A model generated the notes under the pieces. That model did not search any database. It was given only the letters and a program-made list of their open reading frames with translations, and was not told the DNA's origin. From Candidatus Bathyarchaeota archaeon (GTDB lineage: Archaea > Thermoproteota > Bathyarchaeia > TCS64), in the NCBI GenBank assembly GCA_016783485.1, contig JADHWM010000016.1, positions 1 through 36,059 of the forward strand: a DNA stretch of 36,059 bases. The letters are read 5' to 3'. This document shows, in pieces, positions 1 through 7,822 of the stretch (its first letter is position 1; each line of letters starts with the position of its first letter). The translations under genes were made by a program, and so were the position numbers.

Positions 1-832
1 TCAAGTGGTTCCGGGTGCACGCCTCCCAGTACCCCGGGGCGCCGGAGATCTCGGTTGCGCAGTTGTCGTTGCCGTACTTGAAGTCGAGGAGGTAGAGGTC
101 GATGAACCCAGCGAGGAGTTGAGCGGTCTCCCTGCTGTAATAGCTGTTGCTGTTCCAGACCGTGGCGATGTTAGAGTCGACTTGGGCCATGGTCCGAAGC
201 CAGAGCCAGCAGTTGGGTGTGGGGTCACCTCCCACCATGTTGAGGTTCCTGCACCCCTGGCCCCTCAGCCTCTCCACCAGCACCGCCATGCCCTTCGGGT
301 CGACGCGGGTCCCCCGCTCCCGCCACTGGCTTATCTCCCAGTTCTGGCAGTGGATACACCGGATCGTGCAGCCCAGGGTGAAGACGGTCCCCGACGGGAC
401 GAGCTCGGGCTCCTCCCCCATGTGGGGGAAGCAGCTGGAGACGCTGAACATGGTTCCCGCGTTGCACTCGCCTTTCTCACCGGAGAGGCGGTCGGCATCA
501 CACCTCTTTTCACAGAAATGGCAGCCTTCCATGATACGCTTCCCAAGCTCTATCTTGAGATCCAAGAACGATCTCTCGCCCTGCAACTGCTCGGGATATT
601 GTCCCCCGTCAGCCTCCCCCTCGACGTGGCTATATGTTTCCAGTACGTCTCCATGGAGCTCCCAGAGTTTCTCGGTAGTATCATCTGGCGAGAAATCGAC
701 CTCCATCGCCACGTTGAGGAGGAACTTTGCGCGCTTTTCGTTCTTCACAACATCGACGTATCGGGGCAGGCTTCTCCGGACTCCCGCGTGGTCGAGTGTC
801 GATGCGGCGTCTGGGCGGCCGAGTCTCCACAT
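1..832 (-). CDS. Radical SAM protein, PflX/AmrS-like (3' end outside window)
   Basis: I translated this open frame by hand from an ATG at 832 down to base 1; it has no stop, so the C-terminus lies outside the window (277 residues visible). A radical-SAM CxxxCxxC motif (C155, C159, C162) is followed by QNW, as in the PflX/AmrS (pyruvate-formate-lyase-activase-like) group. A GGD near residues 201-203 matches the SAM-binding GGE-type motif. An upstream Cys cluster (C104, C107, C111, C123) should bind a second metal or Fe-S centre. The first ~90 residues are not recognised. The enzyme presumably makes a 5'-deoxyadenosyl radical on an unknown substrate. It diverges from the related enzyme starting at 1738. 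An upstream in-frame TTG exists, but ATG 832 is the simplest start. Family call is confident; substrate is unknown. Confidence 0.85.
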   Translation of the reverse strand, partial: MWRLGRPDAASTLDHAGVRRSLPRYVDVVKNEKRAKFLLNVAMEVDFSPDDTTEKLWELHGDVLETYSHVEGEADGGQYPEQLQGERSFLDLKIELGKRIMEGCHFCEKRCDADRLSGEKGECNAGTMFSVSSCFPHMGEEPELVPSGTVFTLGCTIRCIHCQNWEISQWRERGTRVDPKGMAVLVERLRGQGCRNLNMVGGDPTPNCWLWLRTMAQVDSNIATVWNSNSYYSRETAQLLAGFIDLYLLDFKYGNDNCATEISGAPGYWEACTRNHL

Positions 833-905
833 CTTGCTGATTATTGGAAGGATGGAATACAAGGCTTACTGAGGCGTTCCTCTTCTCCGAGGTCGCTGAC
901 TCACG

Positions 906-1240
906 AATAGGCACACCAGCATTATTTTCATCCAGTGTGATGCCCTTTCATATTTGTTAGAAAAAAGGGTGGGGAGGGCACGATCGCATTCCCCCTTCAA
1001 ACCAAGTAATGTCCCCCGTGGGTTGCGGTCCCATTGCCGCTACCATTCAACCCCCAAATATCTGGACCGTGGTTCCCAGGCGGTTTTCCCTTCCCCATGC
1101 CAAGCAGTGTTCAAGAATATTTAACAACGAACGTGGATCTATCCGGTTTGAGAGATAGGGTTCTTTTCTCCACCTTTATTACTTAAGCTTGACTATAAAA
1201 ATCTAAATATCAGGTTATTTTAGGTAATATACGGATTTTT
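906..1240. other. Gene-free stretch upstream of the radical SAM gene
   Basis: No convincing coding frame was found on either strand. The first half is C-rich and the second half AT-rich, with TATA-like words near 1115-1125 (gaatatttaac) and 1190-1200. It probably holds the promoter of the minus-strand radical SAM gene and the 3' end of the small-gene pair transcribed toward it. No structured RNA or repeat was recognised. Confidence 0.5.
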
Positions 1241-1390
1241 TCAATCGATCTTTGCTAGATCCTCGAGGATCTCGATAATCAAATTGACCTGTTTGCGATA
1301 CTGGTTAGTGGTCATCAGCTCGTACATCTGGACTTCCTTCACCCTGCTCTTCAGGTTCTCGATCTTCTCCAGGACGTCCCGCCTACTCAT
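1241..1390 (-). CDS. Small helical protein of unknown function (49 aa)
   Basis: An ATG at 1390 opens a 49-residue frame ending in TGA at 1241-1243. The product is almost all charged and hydrophobic residues in a heptad-like pattern (start MSRRDVLEKIENLKSRVKEV), so a single long helix or coiled coil is likely. Its start overlaps the end of the 71-aa frame at 1383-1598 by 8 bp, which suggests translational coupling. No family was recognised. It could be a chance frame, but the tight overlap, ATG start and coding-like composition favour a real gene. Confidence 0.5.
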   Translation of the reverse strand: MSRRDVLEKIENLKSRVKEVQMYELMTTNQYRKQVNLIIEILEDLAKID

Positions 1391-1598
1391 CCTTCGCCAC
1401 CCCCAGAATCTTCAGTAGGTGACTCCTCCACTTGTTGAACTCCTCGATGGTGATACACGTCTCTTCCTCGACCTCCTCGTGCGCAGTCGTCCACGGCTCC
1501 ACGCCCTTGATGAAATCCCTCGCAGTCTCTATCATGAACCTCTGGTTCCTGATGACCTCGTAGTCGATCCTGTCCTCCTCGCCACTATTCTCCGTCAA
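1383..1598 (-). CDS. Small acidic protein of unknown function (71 aa)
   Basis: A 71-residue frame opens with TTG at 1598 and ends with TAG at 1383-1385. It is acidic (EEVEEE stretch), predicted helical, and has one Cys. A TATA-like stretch (gataaacgataaag on the minus strand, about 1632-1645) lies roughly 35-45 bp before the start. It overlaps the following 49-aa frame by 8 bp, giving a two-gene unit between the two divergent radical-SAM genes. No domain was recognised; a partner or regulatory role is only a guess from position. Confidence 0.5.
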   Translation of the reverse strand: MTENSGEEDRIDYEVIRNQRFMIETARDFIKGVEPWTTAHEEVEEETCITIEEFNKWRSHLLKILGVAKDE

Positions 1599-1737
1599 CA
1601 GAAAATCTCCCCTACCACCTCTCGCGTATGAGCCTTTATCGTTTATCGTGGTAATAAGATCAGGGTATCGAGCATAGCCCTTCCCGTTACGGGAGGAAAC
1701 AATTTATCGAGGGCTTACCCTGTCCGTCTTGGTGCCC

Positions 1738-2760
1738 ATGGAGAAGGAGTCGAGATTCTACGAGACCTTCAGCGACGACGCCGTCAGATGCACCATCTGC
1801 CCCCGGAAATGTGTCGTCCAAGCGGGGAAGCACGGGTTCTGCGGCGTCAAGGAGAACCGGGATGGGCGCCTCGTGAGCCTCACCTACGGCCAGCTTTCCG
1901 CAATAGCCGTAGACCCCATCGAAAAGAAACCCTTGGCCCATTTCTACCCCGGGAGCCGATCCTTCTCCATAAGCAGCGTGGGATGCAGCTTCACCTGCCC
2001 CTGGTGCCAGAACTGGCACCTCTCAACATCGAAGCCCGGTGAGCTCACAACGCGTTACACCTCACCACAAGAGGTAGTAGCTATGGCCAGGAGGCAGGAG
2101 TGTGACAGCATCGCTTACACCTACAACGAGCCCCTCATCAACCTGGACTACGTCGAGGACGTCGCACGCCTCGCCCGGGCGAAGGACATCAAGAACGTCC
2201 TTGTCACCAACGGTTACATCTCCCTGGAGGCCCTCGCAAAGGTCGTGGACGTCATCGACGCCACGAACGTCGACTGGAAGGCCTTCAACGCCCCCTTTTA
2301 CAGGGAGCACTGCGGCGGGGACCTTCAGGACGTCTTGGACGCCACGGTCGATATGAAGCGCAATGGGGTCCACGTCGAGGTGACATTCCTCATTATCCCC
2401 GAGACCAACGACGACGAGGACGAGACCCGAGCGATGGCCCGGTTCGTCGTCGACAAGCTGGGCCCGGACACTCCCCTCCACCTCAGCAGGTTCTTCCCCC
2501 ACCACGAGTTCAGCCATCTCCCCTCGACCCCCGTCGAGACCCTCCGTAGGGCCAGGGAGCTCGCATTGGAGGAGGGGGTCAGGTACGTCTACGTCGGGAA
2601 CGTCCCCCTCGACGAGTACGGTGACACCTACTGCCATCAATGCGGGGAGAATGTCATCGAGCGCAGGGGCTACAAAATCACTGGTTGGCGCCTCGACGAT
2701 GAGAACCGATGCATCCAATGTGGGGCCGATATCCCCATCGTGGGGAAGCTCGAAGCCTAG
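1738..2760 (+). CDS. amrS: AmmeMemoRadiSam-type radical SAM enzyme (AmrS)
   Basis: This 340-aa protein is of the AmrS/COG1180 family. It has the radical-SAM motif C83-x3-C87-x2-C90 followed by QNW, an N-terminal cluster C18/C21/C25/C35 (CTICPRKC then FCGV), the family-typical TYNEP segment and the VTNGY strand. A C-terminal Zn-ribbon-like tail (CHQCG and CIQCG, about residues 295-330) is present. AmrS is named for co-occurrence with AMMECR1 and Memo; neither partner is in this window, so the substrate stays open. The frame also contains TTG 1729 and GTG 1732. I prefer ATG 1738 because MEKES follows directly and the residues before it carry no conserved feature. Confidence 0.9.
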   Translation: MEKESRFYETFSDDAVRCTICPRKCVVQAGKHGFCGVKENRDGRLVSLTYGQLSAIAVDPIEKKPLAHFYPGSRSFSISSVGCSFTCPWCQNWHLSTSKPGELTTRYTSPQEVVAMARRQECDSIAYTYNEPLINLDYVEDVARLARAKDIKNVLVTNGYISLEALAKVVDVIDATNVDWKAFNAPFYREHCGGDLQDVLDATVDMKRNGVHVEVTFLIIPETNDDEDETRAMARFVVDKLGPDTPLHLSRFFPHHEFSHLPSTPVETLRRARELALEEGVRYVYVGNVPLDEYGDTYCHQCGENVIERRGYKITGWRLDDENRCIQCGADIPIVGKLEA

Positions 2761-2834
2761 AACAGAGTTCTCCGGGGCATCGGAATCCTTTTGTTTCCTC
2801 ACAATCACATCCTGAGCGTCCGGAGCGAAAACGC

Positions 2835-3449
2835 ATGAGCGTCAAGAGAACCACGGTCTACTTCGAGAAGCCCGGGAAGGAGCACACCGAGGAGACCCTC
2901 AAAATAGCCCTCGAGGCGGCCAAGGAGAGGGGGATAGACACGGTCCTCGTCTCATCCACCACGGGTTACAGCGCCCTGGAGGCCCTCAAGGTCTTCGAAG
3001 GGAGCGGCCTGAAAGTCATAGTAGTGACTCACCAGACGGGTTACAGGGCCCCCGGAGTCCAGTTAGTGCCCCCGGAGACCAGGGATAAACTCGAGGAGGC
3101 GGGAATGATAGTCTACACCGGCACCGATGTCCTGACGGGCGGAGTCGAGGTTGGGATGTCGAGGCAGCGCCCAGCGAAGACGACGCCCTTGGACGGAAGG
3201 CTACCGCACGTCGTCCCCCCGGTTACCATGGTGGTCGCCCACACCCTGAGGCTCTTCAGTCAGGGTGTCAAGGTGTGCCCCGAGATCGTGATGATGGTCG
3301 CTGATGCAGGTCTCATCCCCCTTGACAAAAAGGTGGTCTCGGTGGCCGGGAGCCACGCCGGGAGCGACACAGCGATGGTGATAACTCCCTCGACCTCGAA
3401 CCGTATCAGGGACATGAAGCTCCACGAGATCATCGTGAAACCCCTATAG
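2835..3449 (+). CDS. Stand-alone pyruvate-kinase C-terminal-domain-like protein
   Basis: The 204-aa product resembles the pyruvate kinase alpha/beta (C-terminal) domain as a free-standing protein, the COG1751 type. Visible features are an N-terminal strand-helix unit with TVLVSSTTGYSALEAL, a central VVTHQTGYR segment and a C-terminal VVSVAGSHAGSDTAM loop. There is no pyruvate kinase catalytic barrel, so it is not expected to be a pyruvate kinase. In the full enzyme this domain is the site of allosteric control, so small-molecule binding is a reasonable inference. The ATG at 2835 is about 75 bp after the AmrS stop; co-transcription is possible. Confidence 0.8.
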   Translation: MSVKRTTVYFEKPGKEHTEETLKIALEAAKERGIDTVLVSSTTGYSALEALKVFEGSGLKVIVVTHQTGYRAPGVQLVPPETRDKLEEAGMIVYTGTDVLTGGVEVGMSRQRPAKTTPLDGRLPHVVPPVTMVVAHTLRLFSQGVKVCPEIVMMVADAGLIPLDKKVVSVAGSHAGSDTAMVITPSTSNRIRDMKLHEIIVKPL

Positions 3450-3487
3450 CGACTAAACACTCTTTGTTGGACCCTTGGTGTAACTCT

Positions 3488-4651
3488 GTGAGCGCGCTCT
3501 CCATTGAGGAAAGGAGGGGACTGCTCAGATCCCTCTACCTGTCCATCTTCCTCATATCAACAGCCTACGGCACCATCACCTTCCTTCTCCCCGTATACGC
3601 GGAAAGCCTAGGGGCAACCTACATCGAGCTGGGTCTCCTAGGGTCCGTCGGATCCGTCGTCTACACGGTCATGACGCTCCTCACGGGATTGATGCTCGAT
3701 CGCTTCGAGAGGGTCCGGTTCTTCCTCGTGTTCACGGCGTTCGGGGCCATAGTTCCCGTCCTCTTCAGCCTCACGAGCAGAGTCCCCGAGCTGTTCGCTT
3801 TGAGGGGCCTCCTCGGCGTCGTCTCCGCCGCCTTCTGGGTCACGGCCAGCACGCTGACCGCCGACCTATCTCCCCCCGAAGAGCTCACAAAATCGGTGGT
3901 GCGCTATAATGTCTCGTGGATTTCCGGCTTTGTCGCGGGCCCCATCCTCGGCGGGATCGTCTCGGATAGATACGGCTTCCCCGTCCTGTTCATCCTAGTC
4001 GCGACACTCATCATTCCCAGCGTCTTGCTGATCATGGCGAGGCTCAGTGGCAGGGTGGCCCTTAGGGCTGTGACAGGGGGCATCTGGAAGGGGCTCACCT
4101 CCCTCAGACCCATCGCTCTCGCGTACATCACCCTCATCCCCTACGCCGTCGTCCTCGGAATCTACATGGCGATCCTCCCGGGCCACTTGGGAGTCCTCGG
4201 CATATCGGCCTCGGCTATAGGCCTTCTCCTCACTATGACAAACGCTGTGAGGGGGCTTGGCTTCCTCTCCAGCGAGCGCTGGGTGAGGTGGGGTACCCGG
4301 AGATCCCTCTGGATCTCCTCGACACTCATGAGCGGAGCCCTCTTCATGGTCTCCACCTCGAACAGCACATCGGAGTTCGCTCTGCCCCTGGCCCTGTACG
4401 GATTCGCGGGAGGGATAATCACCCCCGTCATTCTCAACTATATCGCCCACGAGTCGCCGAGTGAGGCCCTGGGCGCGGCCATGGGTCTCCATGAGTGCGT
4501 CTACGGGGTGGGGATGAGCCTGGGGCCGATAGTTGGGGGCGCCATCGCGGAGGCGTACAATCCCTCGATTCTCTATGTGACCCTTGCAGGACTCGTCCTG
4601 CTCATCCTTCCCCTATCCCTGGGATTGAAGGAAATGTCTCATGGATCCTGA
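3488..4651 (+). CDS. Major facilitator superfamily transporter
   Basis: This is an integral membrane protein of about 388 aa with roughly 12 hydrophobic segments. It carries the MFS A-like loop between the second and third segments (GLMLDRFERVR) and a second-half symmetric arrangement; GAAMGLHECVYGVGMSLGPIVGG near the end is typical of MFS drug or sugar exporters. The substrate cannot be told. Start options in frame are TTG 3464, TTG 3467 and GTG 3488; GTG 3488 gives a start close to the first membrane segment. Its end overlaps the next gene by 11 bp, so the two are probably co-translated. Confidence 0.85.
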   Translation: MSALSIEERRGLLRSLYLSIFLISTAYGTITFLLPVYAESLGATYIELGLLGSVGSVVYTVMTLLTGLMLDRFERVRFFLVFTAFGAIVPVLFSLTSRVPELFALRGLLGVVSAAFWVTASTLTADLSPPEELTKSVVRYNVSWISGFVAGPILGGIVSDRYGFPVLFILVATLIIPSVLLIMARLSGRVALRAVTGGIWKGLTSLRPIALAYITLIPYAVVLGIYMAILPGHLGVLGISASAIGLLLTMTNAVRGLGFLSSERWVRWGTRRSLWISSTLMSGALFMVSTSNSTSEFALPLALYGFAGGIITPVILNYIAHESPSEALGAAMGLHECVYGVGMSLGPIVGGAIAEAYNPSILYVTLAGLVLLILPLSLGLKEMSHGS

Positions 4652-5492
4652 ATCTGAAACCCTCAAATACGGGTATTCGCCACTATTCCCCGCACGGAAA
4701 AGAGGATTCATGGTTCAATGTGACAGATGCGGCAAGGACGACGACCTCCCCTTCAGATGCAACTACTGTGGCGGGTATTACTGCTCCGAGCACAGGCTCC
4801 CCGAGTTCCACGAGTGCACGGGCCTGTACCAGCAGAGATCGGTGCCCATCTGGAGAAGCGGATCGTCGGGGCAAGCCAGAGATTACGTGTTCCATGGCTC
4901 GAGAAACCGCTCGAGCGTCAGGAACCTGTTCCGCTTCAGCGAGAAGGAGGTGCAGCATCTCGGTATCAGCCTCATCATCATCGCCGCGCTACCTCTTATG
5001 TCATGGAGTTATCTACTTCAACGACCAATGCTGGCGCTTGGAGCGGTCCTCATCTTTGCCGCCGCGTTCCTTCTCCACGAGCTCGCCCACAAGTTCATGG
5101 CTCAGAGGCTCGGGTACTGGGCGGAGTACCGCCTGAACAACATAGGGCTCATGATAACCCTGTTCTCCTTCTTCTCCCCCTTCAAGCTCGTGGCCCCCGG
5201 AGCGGTGATGATCGCGGGGCTGATGTACGGCGATGATTACGGGAAGATCTCCGTGGCTGGACCCATTACCAACATCGCCCAAGCAATCTTGTTTCTCGCC
5301 ATCGATTATTTCGCGACAAGCTCCTTCGTCTCCGTATTGGCGTACATCGGGATCCTCATCAACTCGAGCCTCGCCCTCTTCAATCTCCTGCCCTTCGGTG
5401 TCTTCGATGGAGCCAAGATCCTCAGGTGGGACTGGAGGGCCTGGCTGGCCGCGGCAGCCACCGCAGGGATCCTCTTCTTCTACGTCTCGTAG
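4641..5492 (+). CDS. AN1-type zinc finger fused to a site-2 protease (M50)
   Basis: The 283-aa protein begins with an AN1-type zinc finger at residues 27-59 (C27, C30, C40, C43, C48, H51, H57, C59). A membrane metalloprotease domain follows: the zinc motif HELAH is at 146-150 inside a membrane helix, and the third ligand D256 is in NLLPFGVFDGAK, the NxxPxxxxDG signature of site-2 proteases. About five or six membrane segments are visible. The enzyme should cut substrates within the membrane; the cytosolic finger may recruit them. ATG 4641 overlaps the MFS stop by 11 bp. An internal Met at residue 24 just before the finger is an alternative start. Confidence 0.9.
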   Translation: MDPESETLKYGYSPLFPARKRGFMVQCDRCGKDDDLPFRCNYCGGYYCSEHRLPEFHECTGLYQQRSVPIWRSGSSGQARDYVFHGSRNRSSVRNLFRFSEKEVQHLGISLIIIAALPLMSWSYLLQRPMLALGAVLIFAAAFLLHELAHKFMAQRLGYWAEYRLNNIGLMITLFSFFSPFKLVAPGAVMIAGLMYGDDYGKISVAGPITNIAQAILFLAIDYFATSSFVSVLAYIGILINSSLALFNLLPFGVFDGAKILRWDWRAWLAAAATAGILFFYVS

Positions 5493-5501
5493 GGCGAGAG
5501 C

Positions 5502-5509
5502 TATATTAT
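5502..5509 (+). promoter_or_regulatory. TATA box of prs
   Basis: The word tatattat lies about 28-35 bp before ATG 5537, the spacing expected for an archaeal leaderless or near-leaderless transcript. It sits just after the protease stop codon, giving prs its own promoter. Confidence 0.6.
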
Positions 5510-5536
5510 ACACCTGCAGAGATTTGTACGGTCGAG

Positions 5537-6424
5537 ATGAAGGTCATCCCGGGGCCCGCGTCCCCCGAGCTGGGCGCAAGAATCGCTGAGAGGATGGGGG
5601 TCGAGTCTCATCCAGCAGTGCACCGCCTCTTCCCCGACGGGGAGAGCTACATCAGGATCACGGCGCCGCTGAAGGAGGAGACCGCGGTCATCGTCCAGAC
5701 CACGTTCCCCGATCCGGACAAGTCGTTGCTCCAACTTTTCCTCATGGTCGATGCCGCTAAGGATGCCGGGGCCAAGGAGGTTGCCTGTGTCGTCCCGTAC
5801 CTCGCCTATGCCCGCCAGGACAAGAGGTTCCTGGAGGGGGAGGCGCTGAGCTTGAAGACCATATCCAAGCTCCTGGGGGCGTCGGGGGTGGACCGGCTGA
5901 TCGTCGTCGATGTCCATGAGCCGGAGGCCTTAGAGGGGTTCTGTGACGAGGCCGGCGTCCAGGTGACGAATCTCTCGGCGATGCCGGACCTGGCCGAGTA
6001 TCTGAAAATGAATGGGTTCGATGGCGCTTTCAGTCTATCCCCTGACGAGGGGGCCATAGGTCTGGCGGAGTCCGCTGGGGCTGTCCTCGGTGGCGAGGTC
6101 AGCTTCTTTACCAAGGAGAGGGACCGGCACACCGGCGAGATCGAGATGGTGGTGAAGGATATCGCCGTCCGGGGAAGGCGTGCCGTAGTCTTCGACGACA
6201 TCGTCAGCAGCGGAGGGACAACCGCCAGGGCCGTGAAGGGTCTTAAAAAGCTGGAGGCTGTCCGAGTCGCGGCGGTCTGCACCCACGGCCTCTTCATGGG
6301 CGGTGCCCGGGAGAAAATCCTTGACGCTGGGGCTGACGTGTTGGTCGCCACTGACACCGTTCAGACGCCGACGAGCCTCGTGTCCGTCTCGAGACTGATA
6401 GCGGATCACCTCAAAAAAGTGTAG
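5537..6424 (+). CDS. prs: Ribose-phosphate pyrophosphokinase (PRPP synthetase)
   Basis: The 295-aa enzyme makes PRPP from ribose-5-phosphate and ATP for purine, pyrimidine, histidine and tryptophan synthesis. Family signatures are FPDGE (33-37), the catalytic YARQDKRF region (91-98), DVHEPEAL at 125-132 in place of the bacterial DLHA-type metal site, and the PRPP loop VVFDDIVSSGGTT (217-229). The open frame extends 37 codons upstream into the protease gene, but ATG 5537 matches the usual N-terminus and lies just after a TATA box. A purine gene, purD, lies at the far end of the window but is not in the same unit. Confidence 0.95.
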   Translation: MKVIPGPASPELGARIAERMGVESHPAVHRLFPDGESYIRITAPLKEETAVIVQTTFPDPDKSLLQLFLMVDAAKDAGAKEVACVVPYLAYARQDKRFLEGEALSLKTISKLLGASGVDRLIVVDVHEPEALEGFCDEAGVQVTNLSAMPDLAEYLKMNGFDGAFSLSPDEGAIGLAESAGAVLGGEVSFFTKERDRHTGEIEMVVKDIAVRGRRAVVFDDIVSSGGTTARAVKGLKKLEAVRVAAVCTHGLFMGGAREKILDAGADVLVATDTVQTPTSLVSVSRLIADHLKKV

Positions 6425-6431
6425 TTCCCAT

Positions 6432-6443
6432 CGGGGGACCCCC
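6432..6443 (+). terminator. Small GC hairpin downstream of prs
   Basis: CGGGG and CCCCG flank a two-base centre (gga/cc context) seven bases after the prs stop. No strong T-run follows, so a terminator role is weakly supported; it may only stabilise the mRNA end. Confidence 0.25.
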
Positions 6444-6526
6444 GGTTCTCAATATGAACCCATCAGATTGGTTACGGTACCACAACGTATTTGATTGAGA
6501 GGCTTTCCCTGATCTGTGGTGCCAAA

Positions 6527-6871
6527 ATGCTGAGCTCAAGGATCAAGATCAAGGTTCAATCCGTCATGGCGACGAAGGACGTCGAGGGGAGGGACGGCTT
6601 CCAGATCGACTTCGTCGAGGTGAGGCCTCGCCCACCGATGGTGACCATGACCCCTACGGAGCTCCCCGAGGAGATCAGCCAGATGGTGGTCCAGATCAGC
6701 AAGGGGGTCCAGAGTGTACTCCCGGGCGGGGACTCCAGAGAGTACCAGGTGAGGAAGCTCACCCTCATCCTTACGGGGGAGGAGCTCGAGAGTTTCAACC
6801 TCAAGCCCTACCCCAATCAGCTCTACGAGCTCCTCATCTCCAATGGGACCATGAGCTTCAAGGAGATTTAG
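6527..6871 (+). CDS. Small conserved archaeal-type protein, possibly arcadin-1-like
   Basis: A 114-residue soluble alpha/beta protein starting at ATG 6527; the frame is open 12 codons upstream, but ATG with a TATA-like gtatttgatt 35-40 bp before it fits best. It starts with a strand (RIKIKVQSV), has the segment IDFVEVRPRPP, and ends in LTLILTGEELESFNLKPYPNQLYEL. This pattern reminds me of arcadin-1, a small protein of the crenactin cytoskeletal cluster, but I recall that family only loosely and no actin-like gene is in the window. Treat it as an unknown, single-gene unit. Confidence 0.6.
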   Translation: MLSSRIKIKVQSVMATKDVEGRDGFQIDFVEVRPRPPMVTMTPTELPEEISQMVVQISKGVQSVLPGGDSREYQVRKLTLILTGEELESFNLKPYPNQLYELLISNGTMSFKEI

Positions 6872-6929
6872 GCCCGTCTGAAAGCCTTATTATATCCCCG
6901 AACCAACCCCGAGATGGAGCAGATTCTCT

Positions 6930-7319
6930 ATGTCAGTCGTATCTGATATTCAAGCCTCCCAATGGGAGTCGGAGGTCATGAAGGCCGAGGGGCCCGTGGT
7001 CGTGGATTTCTGGCACCACTTGTGCGGATGGTGCAATAAGCTCAACCCGATCTTCGCCCAGCTCCCCGAGGCCATCCCGGGGGCCAAGTTCCTCAAGGTG
7101 AACATCCTTGAGAGCACCGAAAACCGGAAGACCGCCATCGACAACGGCGTCATGAGCACACCCACCATCAAAGTGTTCTGCGAGGGACGGCCCATCGGGG
7201 AACTCATCGGATTCAAGTCCCACGAAAAGCTCGTCAGCGAACTCAACGAGATCCTGAACCAGAAAGACTCCTGCCTCGACCAGAGTACGCCCCTCGAAGG
7301 CAAGCACAGTGAGGGATGA
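6930..7319 (+). CDS. Thioredoxin family protein
   Basis: The 129-aa protein has the thioredoxin fold signature: active site C32-G-W-C35 after VVVDFWHHL, and the cis-proline loop MSTPT (P78). The active-site dipeptide is GW rather than the usual GP, and the residues before it are HHL rather than WAxW, so its redox potential or partner choice may differ from classical thioredoxin. About 20 C-terminal residues after the fold are low in structure. The gene directly precedes a degraded thioredoxin reductase, which suggests an ancestral trx-trxB pair whose reductase half has been lost. Confidence 0.9.
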   Translation: MSVVSDIQASQWESEVMKAEGPVVVDFWHHLCGWCNKLNPIFAQLPEAIPGAKFLKVNILESTENRKTAIDNGVMSTPTIKVFCEGRPIGELIGFKSHEKLVSELNEILNQKDSCLDQSTPLEGKHSEG

Positions 7320-7757
7320 GCCCTGCAAGCCATCATCGTGATCGGCGGAGAGCCCTCAGGGCTCACAGCCTGCCTGTGCCTCACCGAGAGAGCCGACAAG
7401 AACGAGAGGATCCGATTCATCCGGAACACCGTGGTCTAGGACATCCTGAGAGCGGATCACGTGGAAGGGGTGAGGCTCCATAACCGAGGGACCGAGGAGG
7501 AATGGACCGAGGAATGCGATGGCGTCCTCCTAGCGATAGGATGGCTCCCCAACACCTCCCTGTTCGAGGGTCAGCTGGAGATGGACGAGAAGTGTTACAT
7601 AGTATCGCCTGGCGGAGTCGATACTAGCGTGTAGGGAGTCTTTATCGCCGGGGATCTCTACGAAACGAAATATCGGCAGATCATTACAGCCTGCGGAAAC
7701 GGTTGCATGGTCACCCTTGAAGCGGAGCGTTTCACCCGGGAAAAAATGAATGAATGA
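7320..7757 (+). pseudogene. trxB: Thioredoxin reductase remnant (internal deletion, two stops)
   Basis: Read in the frame of base 7332, this stretch gives the FAD-binding start IIVIGGEPSGLTA (normally GGGPAG). It then jumps straight to the C-terminal half: RIRFIRNTVV, stop, then EGVRL, DGVLLAIGWLPNTSLFEGQL, YIVSPGGVDTSV, stop, [15 protein letters not shown] and LEAERF. Roughly 150 residues are missing, including the CxxC redox centre and NADPH site. TAG stops lie at 7437-7439 and 7632-7634, both where the family usually has Glu (GAG to TAG). The frame ends in TGA at 7755-7757. Homology is clear; a working product is not possible. The stretch begins immediately after the thioredoxin stop. Confidence 0.85.
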
Positions 7758-7822
7758 ATAATTTCCACAAAAAAATGATATCTAGATACTCCAGGACTGG
7801 GCAACATCATTTAAGCGTCAAG

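Noticed and set aside
5-910. Long plus-strand open frame opposite the first radical SAM gene
   Set aside because: It is low in recognisable motifs and lies antisense to a frame with clear CxxxCxxC and Cys-cluster motifs; high GC creates such mirror frames.
1102-1115. The 14-mer aagcagtgttcaag occurs here and again at 24921-24934
   Set aside because: A few shared 14-mers are expected by chance in 36 kb counting both strands, and the flanks do not match.
6432-6443. Strong intrinsic terminator after prs
   Set aside because: The hairpin has only a five-pair stem and no T-run after it, so it is kept only as a low-confidence feature.
7437-7634. In-frame TAG codons in the reductase remnant read as pyrrolysine
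   Set aside because: The frame also has a large internal deletion removing the catalytic centre, and TAG is used as the ordinary stop of several intact genes here (for example AmrS and prs). Decay explains it better.
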